In this document: piece after piece, positions 24,412-34,418 of the stretch
Layout of the letters: each line of letters starts with the position of its first letter
Position numbering within the stretch: the first letter of the stretch is position 1
From: Stenocarpella maydis
Taxonomy: Eukaryota; Ascomycota; Sordariomycetes; Diaporthales; Diaporthaceae
Reading direction: 5' to 3'
NCBI GenBank assembly: GCA_002270565.1
Contig: NQMI01000021.1
Span: 186,001 to 250,000 of the forward strand
Length of the DNA stretch: 64,000 nt
Translations under genes and position numbers: made by a program
Notes under the pieces: generated by a model
The model's database searches: none
What the model saw: only the letters and a program-made list of their open reading frames with translations
What the model was told of the DNA's origin: nothing

Positions 24412-25823
24412 CGTGGTGGCGGGTGCTTGATATATCAAGAAGTATCAAGGAATTGATGGAGAGCTGCTGTGGGTTCTCAGCACTGATCTTACGGACACTC
24501 AGTTGGTGTCACTGTTGGGTTGACTCCTGGAAGTTGGGTTCTGACAGGAGGTACTTGTCTTCCAAGTCTAGTGTAATCACTGCCTTCCTGTCACTGATAA
24601 GCCTCCCCGAGACCACCCAAGTCTTTTTTGTGCAAACAATTTGGGTGTGTCAGGTTTAGGTTGTTTCTTGGGTGAATCCACTGGGGCTTTCCCACGGCAA
24701 CTAACTTTTACCTTGACTGGCCAACAGGGAATGCTCTTGATAAGTTGATAAAAGTGTTTATGCTCGTGGACCCGCACCAGAAGTCTCCCAATACAGCCTA
24801 AGCAACCATAGTGCATAGATCCTCATGTCCTCAACAACTACTAGCACATTCAGAGGGTTCAACTTGGAATACCAAGCGCTGTTTGTTTAACACCATCTCT
24901 CAGTTTCAAACACCCTCGAGGTCCACCACCGCGCCTGAGCTATCTAAGAATATATAGGAGAAGCTGACATATTACTCTACACACTAGGCGTTGCTAGCAT
25001 TGTAAGCAGCCATATGTTTTACAAACGGCCTACCTTCAGTGTCCTCTTTAGGACTAAAACACACCTCCCATGTCTACCTGGGTTGATGGACTATGCTCCT
25101 GAGACATCTTGGGTGTAGGATTCGGTCTTATAGGAGCGGCCGTTGGTGTGTATTGGGCGATGTTTGTGATATCCATTTCTCTAAGTGCAAGACTGTGATT
25201 TCTTAGGCATGTTACTGGCATTTCTGGATGAGATTATGGGTAGGATTATAGCAGCATGTTGCTAAGCAGGCATTACACGCAACCTGGCGAGCAGGTTGCT
25301 AACCTTGGAAGTCAACATGTGAGTGTAAAAGTTGAGTGCATACTGTGGCTCTTGAACTACTAGGAAATTTTCCCGTAAAGAGGACCCATTCAGAACCCTG
25401 TTGTTTGTAACAAGGCCTATAGGCACCATATTTCTGATAAAGAACACTAGCCACCGCTTTCCTTCCTATTGCCTCTGCATAGGAGTAACAGGCTCTGAAG
25501 GTGTTTGCTTACCCAATGTCCTGCAACAAGTCTCTTTTCCACTTAACATTTGCTTTCTGTGTTGGATGGGTCACATATTGCAATATGATTGTAGGTTGTG
25601 GTGATTATAGTAAAATTTACTATAGAGGAGGTTATATTATTATAGACATAACCCGCATAGCTAGTAGGTGTCTATATATATATATATATATAGCTATAGT
25701 ACCCATAGTTAGCTACTATAATTAGTACTATATCGGCTATAAGGTCTTCCTGCCTAAAGAAAAGTATCAGAAGGGCTACAAGCAGCCCAAGGGACTGAGG
25801 ACGGCTATTTACTACAGATATTT
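24412..25823. other. Promoter of the lysozyme-like gene grading into decayed repeat DNA
   Basis: The first few hundred bases are upstream of the lysozyme-like gene. From about 24960 to 25450 the minus strand holds short coding-like scraps (GPKEDTEGRPFVKHMAAYNA at roughly 24990-25065, and VTNNRVLNGSSLRENFLVVQ at 25340-25430) separated by stops. They look like remnants of a mobile element that I cannot assign. After 25600 the DNA becomes AT-rich. Confidence 0.4.
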
Positions 25824-26387
25824 TGTTAAACGGAACCGCTCAGCAAGGACCCTAACTGTTTAGGTTTCCCTAGAACTTCTTGCAAGGAGTTACCCTAGAC
25901 TTCGAGTCAGGCGATTTTCGCTAAGATGTATACATCAGTGCGTGCGTGACGTAAGATGAGTTTGGTGGCCGTGAGTCGATTATTTTGGCCTGCATTTGCA
26001 CCTTAGATTTCAGACCTCTGCATTACCCTTATTTCTACCCAAAAGTATATAAACTTAGTGCATTAGATAGCCTGATTCTGAAGTTTGATATATACTTAAA
26101 TTTGGGCAATGCTAGGGCTATGGCTGGTGTGCTTGGAACCAAGATGGTGGTGTTGGAAGGGACGAAATATTCCGGCCATTGAAATTTGCACCTAGAGCCT
26201 ACTGCTAGCGTGCCTAGGGGTGAGATCACGTGGAGGGTATATAAAGGAGGCTTACAGAAGCCCAAACTTAATTCAATAAAAGTTGTGCCAGACCACTGTC
26301 AATCGTCCGAATTCGCCTCAGAGCACCTATACTGCGACCCTGCCAGAAACACACACACGCTAACTGAATGCTGATTCTATAGCAACA
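25824..26387 (+). repeat. Copia-family LTR, copy 1 (plus orientation)
   Basis: It starts TGTTAAACGG and ends with CTATAGCAACA, giving TG..CA ends and 564 bp. It shares its sequence with the LTRs at 26869-27362, 33276-33597 and 37679-38299 (those on the opposite strand). It contains a TATA box (TATATAAA, 26238-26245) and a polyadenylation-like AATAAA at 26275-26280, as expected for an LTR promoter and R region. The bases just after it (AATTTCATTCAGATATTA) resemble a mutated copy of the leader that follows the intact element's LTR, so it is probably the 5' LTR of a decayed element. Confidence 0.8.
26238..26245 (+). promoter_or_regulatory. TATA box of the copia-family LTR
   Basis: TATATAAA sits about 30 bases upstream of an AATAAA signal at 26275-26280 inside the LTR. 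The corresponding position in the other LTR copies reads as the reverse complement of CTCCTTATATA, so the element is conserved between copies. Confidence 0.6.
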
Positions 26388-26868
26388 AATTTCATTCAGA
26401 TATTAAAAATTATATATACTAATATTATAATCCCTAAATATGCATTATTTTAAAACCTTTATCTTAAAGATTTTAAGAAATTAAAGCAGGTATAGATTCT
26501 GGTAGGGGTTTGGGTTAGAAGGGGTATTAGAGGGTCCCTGACCCTCTAGATAGGATATAGACCCTACACACGCTGACCTGCTGGGTCCTAAAATAGACCC
26601 CCTAGGAGGGCCTCTCTCAGGCCCTACAGAACATGCTGGGTCCCAAATAGACCCCCCAAGAAGGCCTCTCTCTAGGCTACCTGCACTTGTTCTGAGAAGG
26701 GGACCTCCACTATAGGTTTGGGGAATTAGAGTATATACGAGCCCTAATTAGGGCCCTATAAAGTCGTTCCCAGAGGTATAGGGCGCAACTCTACCTGAAG
26801 AAATAGGACCTATCATACGCCAAAAAGATCATCTACCTATTTCTAAAATAGCACGCTAAATTATTCAT
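26388..26868. other. Spacer between two inverted LTR copies
   Basis: An AT-rich start is followed by a segment with repeated GGGTCC..TAGACCCCC..GGCCTCTCT modules (two imperfect tandem units at about 26578-26690). It is probably the degenerate internal part of the element whose LTR ends at 26387. I can read no protein. Confidence 0.4.
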
Positions 26869-27362
26869 GGTGCTCTGAGGCGAATTGGTGGACGATTATC
26901 ACAATGGTCTGATAACTTTGTATTGAATTAAGTTGGGCTTCTTTAAGGCCCTCCTTATATACCCTCCGATCATCAATCTCACCCCCGCGGGGCAGACGCC
27001 TTGCGGTAAGGCCCTAGGCAATTGGCAAATGCCCGGAAAATTTTGCCTCTAATACATCTTTGGTTCCAAGCAACCAGCCAACCATAGCCCTAGCAATGCC
27101 CAAATTAAGTATATATAAACTTTAGAAATCAGGCTATCTAATGCACTAAGTTATATACCTTTTGGGTAAGAAATAAGGGTAATGCAGAGGTCTGAATTAA
27201 GGTGCAAATGCAGGCCAAAATAATCGACTTACGGCCACCAAACTCATCTTGCGTTACGCACGCACTGGGCGTACTTAGCGAAAATCGCCTGACTCGCAAG
27301 TCTAGGGTAACTCCTTGCTAAAAAGTCTAGGGTAACTCCTTGCTGAACGGTTCCGTTTAACA
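26869..27362 (-). repeat. Copia-family LTR, copy 2 (minus orientation, left-truncated)
   Basis: Matches copy 1 in reverse complement, from GGTGCTCTGAGGCG to the terminal TTCCGTTTAACA at 27362. The terminal 30 or so bases expected on the left are missing or unrecognisable. Together with copy 1 it forms a large inverted pair with a 0.5 kb spacer. Confidence 0.8.
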
Positions 27363-28019
27363 TCAGTATTTAATTAAACTTTGATAGTGCTATTGTTAAA
27401 GTCAATCTAGTTATGTTAAGTTAAAAGGTTAATATATCTCCTTTAGTTTAATACTTTAATAAACTTTCCTTCTTAAACTCTTTAATATATTAAATAGGTT
27501 TTGAATTAGTTAATAATTAACTTAACTTATTACTATTCTTTTAAGATTCTTAAGCTTAAAACTATAATAATCTTTATATTATATTATATAAATGAATTAG
27601 TTTTAGTATAAAAAGCCTATAATAAATAATCTTATTTAGTATTATAGAATTATATTATAATATATATCTTACCACTTATTCTTATATAAGTTTTAGGTGT
27701 TATTGATATAGAAGCCTTATTAAATATAATATTTTTATATAATTGTTAGATTTTATTATTATAAATGCTTTATTAAATATAAGTTTTTAAAGTAGTTTAC
27801 TTATTCAGAATTCATTCTTCCTTATATAATTGTTAACTTATATTATTATGAATGCTTTATTAACCACAAAAAGAATATATATTTAAAATATAATATAAAT
27901 ATATAATTTCGAATTCTTTCAAAACTATTAATTTAATAAACTTAATTACGTTATCTTTATATAAAGTTTATTTCTTTAATTTTACTAATCTATAAATTAC
28001 TAATTTATCTATTAATTAA
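27363..28019. other. AT-rich, RIP-like DNA
   Basis: Almost only A and T, with many TTAA and TATA steps and stops in all frames. No feature can be read; it is probably the remains of a mutated transposon. Confidence 0.6.
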
Positions 28020-28240
28020 TATTAAATGGCTTTTACCATATAATAATAATAATATATATATATATATATGTAGGGTTCTATTTAATAAGTCTATAATTGC
28101 TTACTTATCTATCTAAAGGAATCAGGGGTGTTTTATATAAATAGAAAAAGTAGCCTCTTCCCCTACTAAGTCCCTAGCTTAGTTAGGCAGCCTAGCCTAA
28201 TAGGGTTATATATAATCCAACAAGGCAATATTCCAATATA
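28020..28240 (+). repeat. Second LTR-like family, mutated copy
   Basis: About 220 bp matching 30865-31079 in direct orientation (shared core AAAAGTAGCCTCTTCCCC and GGCAGCCTAGCCTAATAGG). Where the two differ, this copy mostly has T or A where the other has C or G, including TATTAAATGG for TGTTAAATGG at the left end. Confidence 0.75.
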
Positions 28241-28742
28241 TATAAGTATTAAAGGGCTAGATATAAAGATCTAAAGATTATTAAGAACTAGTTTTAATTA
28301 CTCTATAATATAATAGCTAAGTATAGAATTTTAAAGAATAATCTTTATAACTTTAACTTTATAATAAGCTAAAAACCTTAATTATAATTATTATATATTT
28401 TATTTAATATAAAAAAGCTACATGTATTTTACATAAAGACTAATAATAAGTAATAGCTATTAAATATATTAACTTAGAGGGCTAATGTATTCTATTATTT
28501 GTTTTTACTTAAGGTATTTATTATTTTTCTAATTAATTAATCAAGTTTAGCTTCTTATTTAATTAAATATATAAGCTTACTTTAAATAAGTAAATAAATA
28601 ATAAAATAAATTTAGTATTTTAATAAATATGTATATATATATATATATAGATTAATAGTAAATAGTAAATATTCATTTCATTTAAATATAAAAGCTATAA
28701 GATAATAAAGTTTAAGTAATATTATAAAGATAGTATAACGTA

Positions 28743-28780
28743 CTCTATAAGTAACCCGGCCACACAAGTGACCCGGCCAT
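28743..28780. repeat. Left terminal inverted repeat of the Fot1-like element
   Basis: CTCTATAAGTAACCCGGCC is followed by ACACAAGTGACCCGGCC. The right end at 30553-30590 is the reverse complement with only transition differences. Confidence 0.85.
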
Positions 28781-29414
28781 CCTTCAACCACCCATACAAC
28801 AAAATGTAAGATAATTTAACTACAATACCTTAAATTAATTAAAACTATTTAGAATCCTCTTCTTCAGAGGTAGATATAACTTTCTAATATATACGAGCAT
28901 TATAGCCGGGCTTGCTGCAGATGCTACATTATCGCGCACGTGTTATAAGCCTCCTTATATAATTACTACTCTGACTTGTTTCCCCTACTAACTACTGCGT
29001 TGTATTAATTTGAGCCTTTCAATCTTTTGCCTGATTAATAGTAAGGGACCCTCCTTTCTATAGCTGCTTTTTTTTCATATGATGACGGCAGCTAAGGCGG
29101 TCATTTGTATCTCAAAGTTTGGTAAGGTCTTGGCGCATAAGGGTCTGCTTGTATACCATCATTAAGATGCCTTTATTTAGCTGCTTAAGGCTTATAATAA
29201 TGGATAATGGTAAGCTATTCTGGTATTATATGATGTGATTTTGAATATACTCTATCTGTAACTCAGCCTTAATCAGATTATTTAGTATCTTTAGGACCTA
29301 GGGAGGTAGTTATTTGGCAGAAACTGGAGGTGTTAGCGTATGAAACTTTATATCTAGCTGCAAAATTATATAATCCAGGTTATATAGTATTAGGCCTATT
29401 ACTTGAAAGCCTGC

Positions 29415-30060
29415 CTAGATGTTTGGTTTGGTTATTATAGCATTATACGCCTTATAAAAGGCTGGGAGGAAGTCCTCCTTTGAAATATAGGTTATATGCG
29501 CCTGCATTAGACCTTTAATTTCTTTACTATACGCCCGTTTTAGAGGTCTAAAGCACCCAATATTAAGAGGCTGGAGCTTATGTAATGAATGAGCAGGCAT
29601 ATAGAGTGTTATGATGTTCTATTCCTTATAATAAAGCTTGAAATCAACTGAATGGTGGCTCTTATAGCCGTTAAGGATAAGGAGGCGGTAGGTGCCCTTT
29701 GTATGACGCTTTATATGAAAATCAAAGTGTTTTGCCCATTCTAAGCCTCTCTTATTTGTTGTCTAATTGTTTTATGAAAGTATAATTACCTAGTTGTGCG
29801 GTAGAGGGCTATTTATAGTTCAGGAGTTAAGATAGACCTTCCTAATGAAGATGATATAGGGCGGGATTAAATAGCCGTATGATGTAATGCCCTGGATTAC
29901 TATAACCTATTCCTGGTTTCCTTATTATATGGCTCTTGGCTTCCCACGTTGATTAGAGGTTATAATGACAGTTTCTGCAGAGATTTTGCTCATTATAAAG
30001 TCTGTTTTATTAAAGTTGTAGATATTATCATTATGGATCCTATATTTCGCGATTATATTT
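29415..30060 (-). pseudogene. Pogo/Fot1 transposase remnant with D-to-N changes at catalytic sites
   Basis: Reading the minus strand from 30050 downwards gives YNFNKTDFIM, where the family has NFDETGF; the catalytic Asp codon is AAT at 30009-30011 and the next Glu is AAA. Then follow RGKPRAI, VIVIQGITSYGYLIPPYIIF, GLEWAKHFDFH and YRLLILNGYKSHHSVDF, where the family has LLILDGH; this Asp codon is AAC at 29670-29672. The last part (LYMPAHSLHKLQPLNIGCF, then KRAYSKEIKGLMQAHI) remains open from 29600 to 29415. Several stops look like former Trp or Gln codons (for example a TAG at the Trp of the REWV motif). All these changes are G-to-A or C-to-T. The transposase is dead. The N-terminal DNA-binding half upstream is too degraded for me to delimit. 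Confidence 0.85.
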
Positions 30061-30552
30061 TATATAAGTAAAAACTATGCGTGATATGTATTTGGATCCT
30101 TGTAGAGGACTCTCTGGTAGTTGATTCTTTGATTAAAATGCGTTTGGAGCTTGGGTTATTATTGTATGAAGTTTGTAGTTTAGTTGGTTCTAATGTGTGG
30201 TGCGTTGCGTTCGCGAAGGAGTTGATTGGCCATTTCTTAAATACTACTAAGGTGAGGCGGAAATAATTGTGAATCTAGGTTGATTATATATTATATGATG
30301 CTCTCCTCTTTATATAAGGTTAATTTTTAAGAAGGTGGATAGGTATTGCGTTTGTACTGAGTGCTATATTATCGGTTTTGGAGTGTTAAACGAGGGACTT
30401 TATAGATCCATGCAGCCTTTTGTATGCTTAATTTTAGGTCTAATTAAAGCGTATTTAGCGCTAGAATAATATTGCTTTTGAATGATTGTTGTAGCATAGT
30501 TTGTAGTGGAGAAAATTAAGAAAGAAGATAAGTCGTATAGAAATGATGGAAA

Positions 30553-30590
30553 GTGGCCGGGTTACTTATGTAGCCGGGTCACTTGTGGAA
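30553..30590. repeat. Right terminal inverted repeat of the Fot1-like element
   Basis: In reverse complement it reads TTCCACAAGTGACCCGGCT then ACATAAGTAACCCGGCC, matching the left end except for transitions. Confidence 0.85.
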
Positions 30591-30864
30591 TACATTAATA
30601 TTATATTCTTTTTATATATTATAGCTATTAAGTATTATAATATTTTTATAATTAAACTATATATATAATAATAAGATTAGTTCCTTTATTTAAGCGTTAA
30701 TTAATTATATTAATAGTTTAAGTTCTTTATTATATTTTAAGTAGCTTATAATAAGGTATTTATAAGAGAAAATATAAAAGCTAAATTTAAAAGGGTTAAT
30801 ATTTCTTTATAAGATCTAAAATCTATTATTTTTAAGCTAGATATCTACTTATAAAATCTAAAGT

Positions 30865-31079
30865 TGTTAAATGGCCTTTGCCATATAGCGATAGTATGTA
30901 TATATGCAGGGCTCTGTTTGATGGGTCTGTAATTGCTTGCTTATCCAACTATCTGGAGGAAGCAGGGGCGTTTCATATAAACAGGAAAAGTAGCCTCTTC
31001 CCCTACTAAGCCCCTAGCTTAATCAGGCAGCCTAGCCTAATAGGATTACATACAATCCAATAAGGCAATATCCAATACA
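30865..31079 (+). repeat. Second LTR-like family, better preserved copy
   Basis: About 215 bp from TGTTAAATGGCC to CCAATACA (TG..CA ends), in direct orientation with the copy at 28020-28240. With the Fot1 element removed, only about 0.8 kb lies between them, so they may be the LTRs of a short non-autonomous element or two solo LTRs. No target-site duplication is visible at the outer flanks. Confidence 0.7.
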
Positions 31080-32445
31080 GACTCTCTTTTCTTTCAAATT
31101 TATATATCCTTAGAAACCACACTTTTAAGTAGGTTAAATTACTTATATACTAGGTCTTTTCGAAAGTTATCTTTATAATTAAGGTTAAGTTAATTAACTT
31201 ATAAATAATTAAGCATAGTATAAGTATTATATAGTATATCTAGAAGATTAGCTAGCCCGTAGATATTATAATAATACTTTTTAACTTCTATCTTCCTCCT
31301 TTTATATAAAGAGTAGTTTCTTACAATAGTAAATAAAGGAAACTCTTCTTTAGCCCTTCTAAAAGCTTTTTATCTGCTATTACTAAATTAATTATATAAA
31401 TAAGTACTTATTTAAATATTAAGGGAAACAATATTAATAATATATACTTACATACTATCCTAAAAATTATTTAAATATATAACTTCTCCCCTTTCTGTAC
31501 TTAACTTGTTTTTTTCTTTTCATTATATATATATATATATCTTATAATCTTTCTGCCTGTACTAAAGTATTATATAATCCCATTATTATCTACTTCTTTC
31601 TATCCTATATACTATTATATTTCTTATTCCCTTTAGCTTTATATACTTACCTATTATTTATAAAACCAGTAGTAGTATATAATAGCTTATACTTTTAACT
31701 AGAAGTTCTACTAATAAGCAGTTTATAATTACCCTCTCTATTAATGTAAGTTTCCTTTAAACTCTTTTATCTTTATATAATAAGTTTTGTTTTTATGTAA
31801 TAATTAAGATAAAAAGGAATATATTATATAAATGCCGTCTTATAATATTAAGATTTAGATTTCTTTTAGTAAAACCCTTATAAAGCTATTTACTAAGATT
31901 CTCCACTAAGAGGGTTACTTTTATGTAGTCCTTATTACCTCTTATAGCTATTATCTTTCACTCAAGTATACCAATAAGTATGCTAATGTTAGGTATATTA
32001 AGAAATTTTACTACTATACTTGCCTTATTAACTATTAAGGTAGTACTTATACTAATTATATTTAAGCTTTATATAGCCTTTAGGACTATTATTATGCTAG
32101 CTAAGTCTATTTAGAGAATATCTCTTTAAAATATAAAACTAATTTTCATAATTTAAATAATAATAATTATAAGAACATTCATGCTTCTTTGTTTTTAAAT
32201 AAAGATAATATAAACCTAGATAATAAGGATTTAGATATTAATTTTCCTTATTATAATAGCTTAAGCCCTATCATCAGCTCTTCTTATAACCGTTATATTC
32301 TAAAATAAATTTTTATATAAGGATAGATAATAGATTTTAGTATTTAAAATGTAGGCTAATTTTTATATAGTAGATTTTACTTTCTTATACCTATAATAGT
32401 CTAATATTAGCCTAAAAAGTTATCTTTTTTATATTGCTAGTAAGT
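31080..32445. other. AT-rich, RIP-like DNA
   Basis: Very AT-rich with stops in every frame. No recognisable remnant. Confidence 0.6.
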
Positions 32446-33275
32446 NNNNNNNNNNNNNNNNNNNNNNNNNNNNNNNNNNNNNNNNNNNNNNNNNNNNNNN
32501 NNNNNNNNNNNNNNNNNNNNNNNNNNNNNNNNNNNNNNNNNNNNNNNNNNNNNNNNNNNNNNNNNNNNNNNNNNNNNNNNNNNNNNNNNNNNNNNNNNNN
32601 NNNNNNNNNNNNNNNNNNNNNNNNNNNNNNNNNNNNNNNNNNNNNNNNNNNNNNNNNNNNNNNNNNNNNNNNNNNNNNNNNNNNNNNNNNNNNNNNNNNN
32701 NNNNNNNNNNNNNNNNNNNNNNNNNNNNNNNNNNNNNNNNNNNNNNNNNNNNNNNNNNNNNNNNNNNNNNNNNNNNNNNNNNNNNNNNNNNNNNNNNNNN
32801 NNNNNNNNNNNNNNNNNNNNNNNNNNNNNNNNNNNNNNNNNNNNNNNNNNNNNNNNNNNNNNNNNNNNNNNNNNNNNNNNNNNNNNNNNNNNNNNNNNNN
32901 NNNNNNNNNNNNNNNNNNNNNNNNNNNNNNNNNNNNNNNNNNNNNNNNNNNNNNNNNNNNNNNNNNNNNNNNNNNNNNNNNNNNNNNNNNNNNNNNNNNN
33001 NNNNNNNNNNNNNNNNNNNNNNNNNNNNNNNNNNNNNNNNNNNNNNNNNNNNNNNNNNNNNNNNNNNNNNNNNNNNNNNNNNNNNNNNNNNNNNNNNNNN
33101 NNNNNNNNNNNNNNNNNNNNNNNNNNNNNNNNNNNNNNNNNNNNNNNNNNNNNNNNNNNNNNNNNNNNNNNNNNNNNNNNNNNNNNNNNNNNNNNNNNNN
33201 NNNNNNNNNNNNNNNNNNNNNNNNNNNNNNNNNNNNNNNNNNNNNNNNNNNNNNNNNNNNNNNNNNNNNNNNNNN
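32446..33275. other. Assembly gap (830 N)
   Basis: A run of N interrupts the sequence. Its right edge falls inside the 3' LTR of the copia element, so the missing part includes the outer part of that LTR. Confidence 1.
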
Positions 33276-33597
33276 AGCCCTAGCAATGCCCAAATTAAGT
33301 ACATACAAACTTCAGAAATCAGGCTATCCAATGCACTAAGTCATATACTTTTTGGGTAAGAAATAAGGGTAATGCAGAGGTCTGAATTAAGGTGCAAATG
33401 CAGGCCAAAATAATCGACTCACGGCCACCAAACTCATCTTGCGTCACGCACGCACTGGGCGTACTTAGCGAAAATCGCCTGACTCGCAAGTCTAGGGTAA
33501 CTCCTTGCTAGGAAGTCTAGGGTAACTCCTTACAACGAAGTCTAGGGTAACTCCTTGCACGGAGTACCAACGCCCTGCTGAGCGGTTCCGTTTAACA
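33276..33597 (-). repeat. Copia 3' LTR (copy 3), cut by the gap
   Basis: Ends at 33597 with TTTAACA, the reverse complement of the LTR start TGTTAAA, directly next to the polypurine tract. Contains three tandem copies of GTCTAGGGTAACTCCTTGC-type units at 33490-33560. Confidence 0.85.
33490..33560. repeat. Tandem units of about 25 bp inside the LTR
   Basis: GTCTAGGGTAACTCCTT occurs three times, separated by short variable linkers. Copy 2 of the LTR has about two units and copy 1 about two mutated ones, so the number varies between LTRs. Confidence 0.8.
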
Positions 33598-33606
33598 CCC
33601 CTTCTG
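33598..33606 (-). other. Polypurine tract of the copia element
   Basis: On the minus strand CAGAAGGGG lies immediately before the LTR start TGTTAAACGG, the standard position of the plus-strand primer. Confidence 0.8.
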
Positions 33607-33693
33607 TTGAAGATATAGGCCTAATAGGCCTATAGCATTTAACCCTTACTCTTAAAATGGAAACGGGAGAGAGAAATACAAGTAAAGAAAAGC

Positions 33694-34352
33694 CCCCCTT
33701 ATAGAAAGAAATCTATCTACTGAAGAAATAGTGGCTAGAGGGCCCTATTAGCCCTCTTCTAATCCACTAACTCTGCTAGACCTAATAGGCCTAGGAACAC
33801 CTGAAATTTAGGTGCTGGAAGGGCTTTTGTAAGCCCATCTGCTACCATTTTACTGGTCTCGAGGTATTTAACTTCGAGGGTCCCCTTCTGAACTTCAGCA
33901 CGTAGGTAGTGGTACCTAAGAAGCGTATGCTTAGTTCGTTGATGGTGTGAAGGGTCCTTAGCAGTGGAGATAGCGCCCGTATTATCTCCATAGAGGATAG
34001 TTGGCCTAGGAATAGGCCTATTCAGTTCTATATAGAGCCCTCGAAGCCACTGGATTTCCCGAGTAGCCTCTATAAGCCCTATAAATTCAGCTTCTAGCGT
34101 TAATAACGCTATAGTGCTTCCTCACTTTAATTTCCAAGAAATAGGCCCTCCTCCTAAGGTAAATACATACCCATACGTTGATTTAGAGGAGGCCTTATCC
34201 CCAGCATAGTCGCTATCAGAATAGCCTATAGGCTCTAGGAGAGAGCTCTGTAGGGAGTCTTTGAGACCCCTAGCAGAATACCTAATAGCAAGGTGTCGAT
34301 GGCTATTTAGGTACCTAAATAGGTTCTGTGCAGCTACTAAATGCTGAGATTT
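33694..34352 (-). pseudogene. Second copy of the copia RNase H 3' end, with RIP-like changes
   Basis: These 659 bases repeat 34354-35012 nearly exactly and end at a single N (34353). They encode the C-terminal RNase H part. Most differences are A or T here against G or C in the other copy (for example TTAATTTCCAAGAAATAGG here, TTGATTTCCAGGAAATGGG there). This is best explained as two contig ends from different element copies placed side by side. Confidence 0.85.
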
Positions 34353-34418
34353 NCCCCCTTATAGAAAGAAATCTATCTACTGAAGAAATAGTGGCTAGAG
34401 GGCCCTATTAGCCCTCTT

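Larger units (their letters stand above)
28743..30590 (-). mobile_element. Fot1/pogo-type DNA transposon, RIP-mutated
   Basis: The element is 1848 bp, close to the usual Fot1 size, and is bounded by about 40-bp inverted repeats and TA dinucleotides (28741-28742 and 30591-30592), matching the TA target preference of the family. The two terminal repeats differ only by C/T or G/A changes. Each repeat contains two copies of a 13-base motif AAGTRACCCGGCY. The minus strand carries the remains of a pogo-type DDE transposase. The element lies between the two copies of the second LTR-like family, so it may be a nested insertion. Confidence 0.85.

Noticed and set aside
25819..26392. Target-site duplication (TATTT / AATTT) around LTR copy 1
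   Set aside because: The right-hand bases match the element's own leader sequence after the LTR, so they are probably internal rather than a duplicated target.
32412..33339. Open frames of about 300 codons spanning the N gap
   Set aside because: They consist of unknown residues and carry no information.
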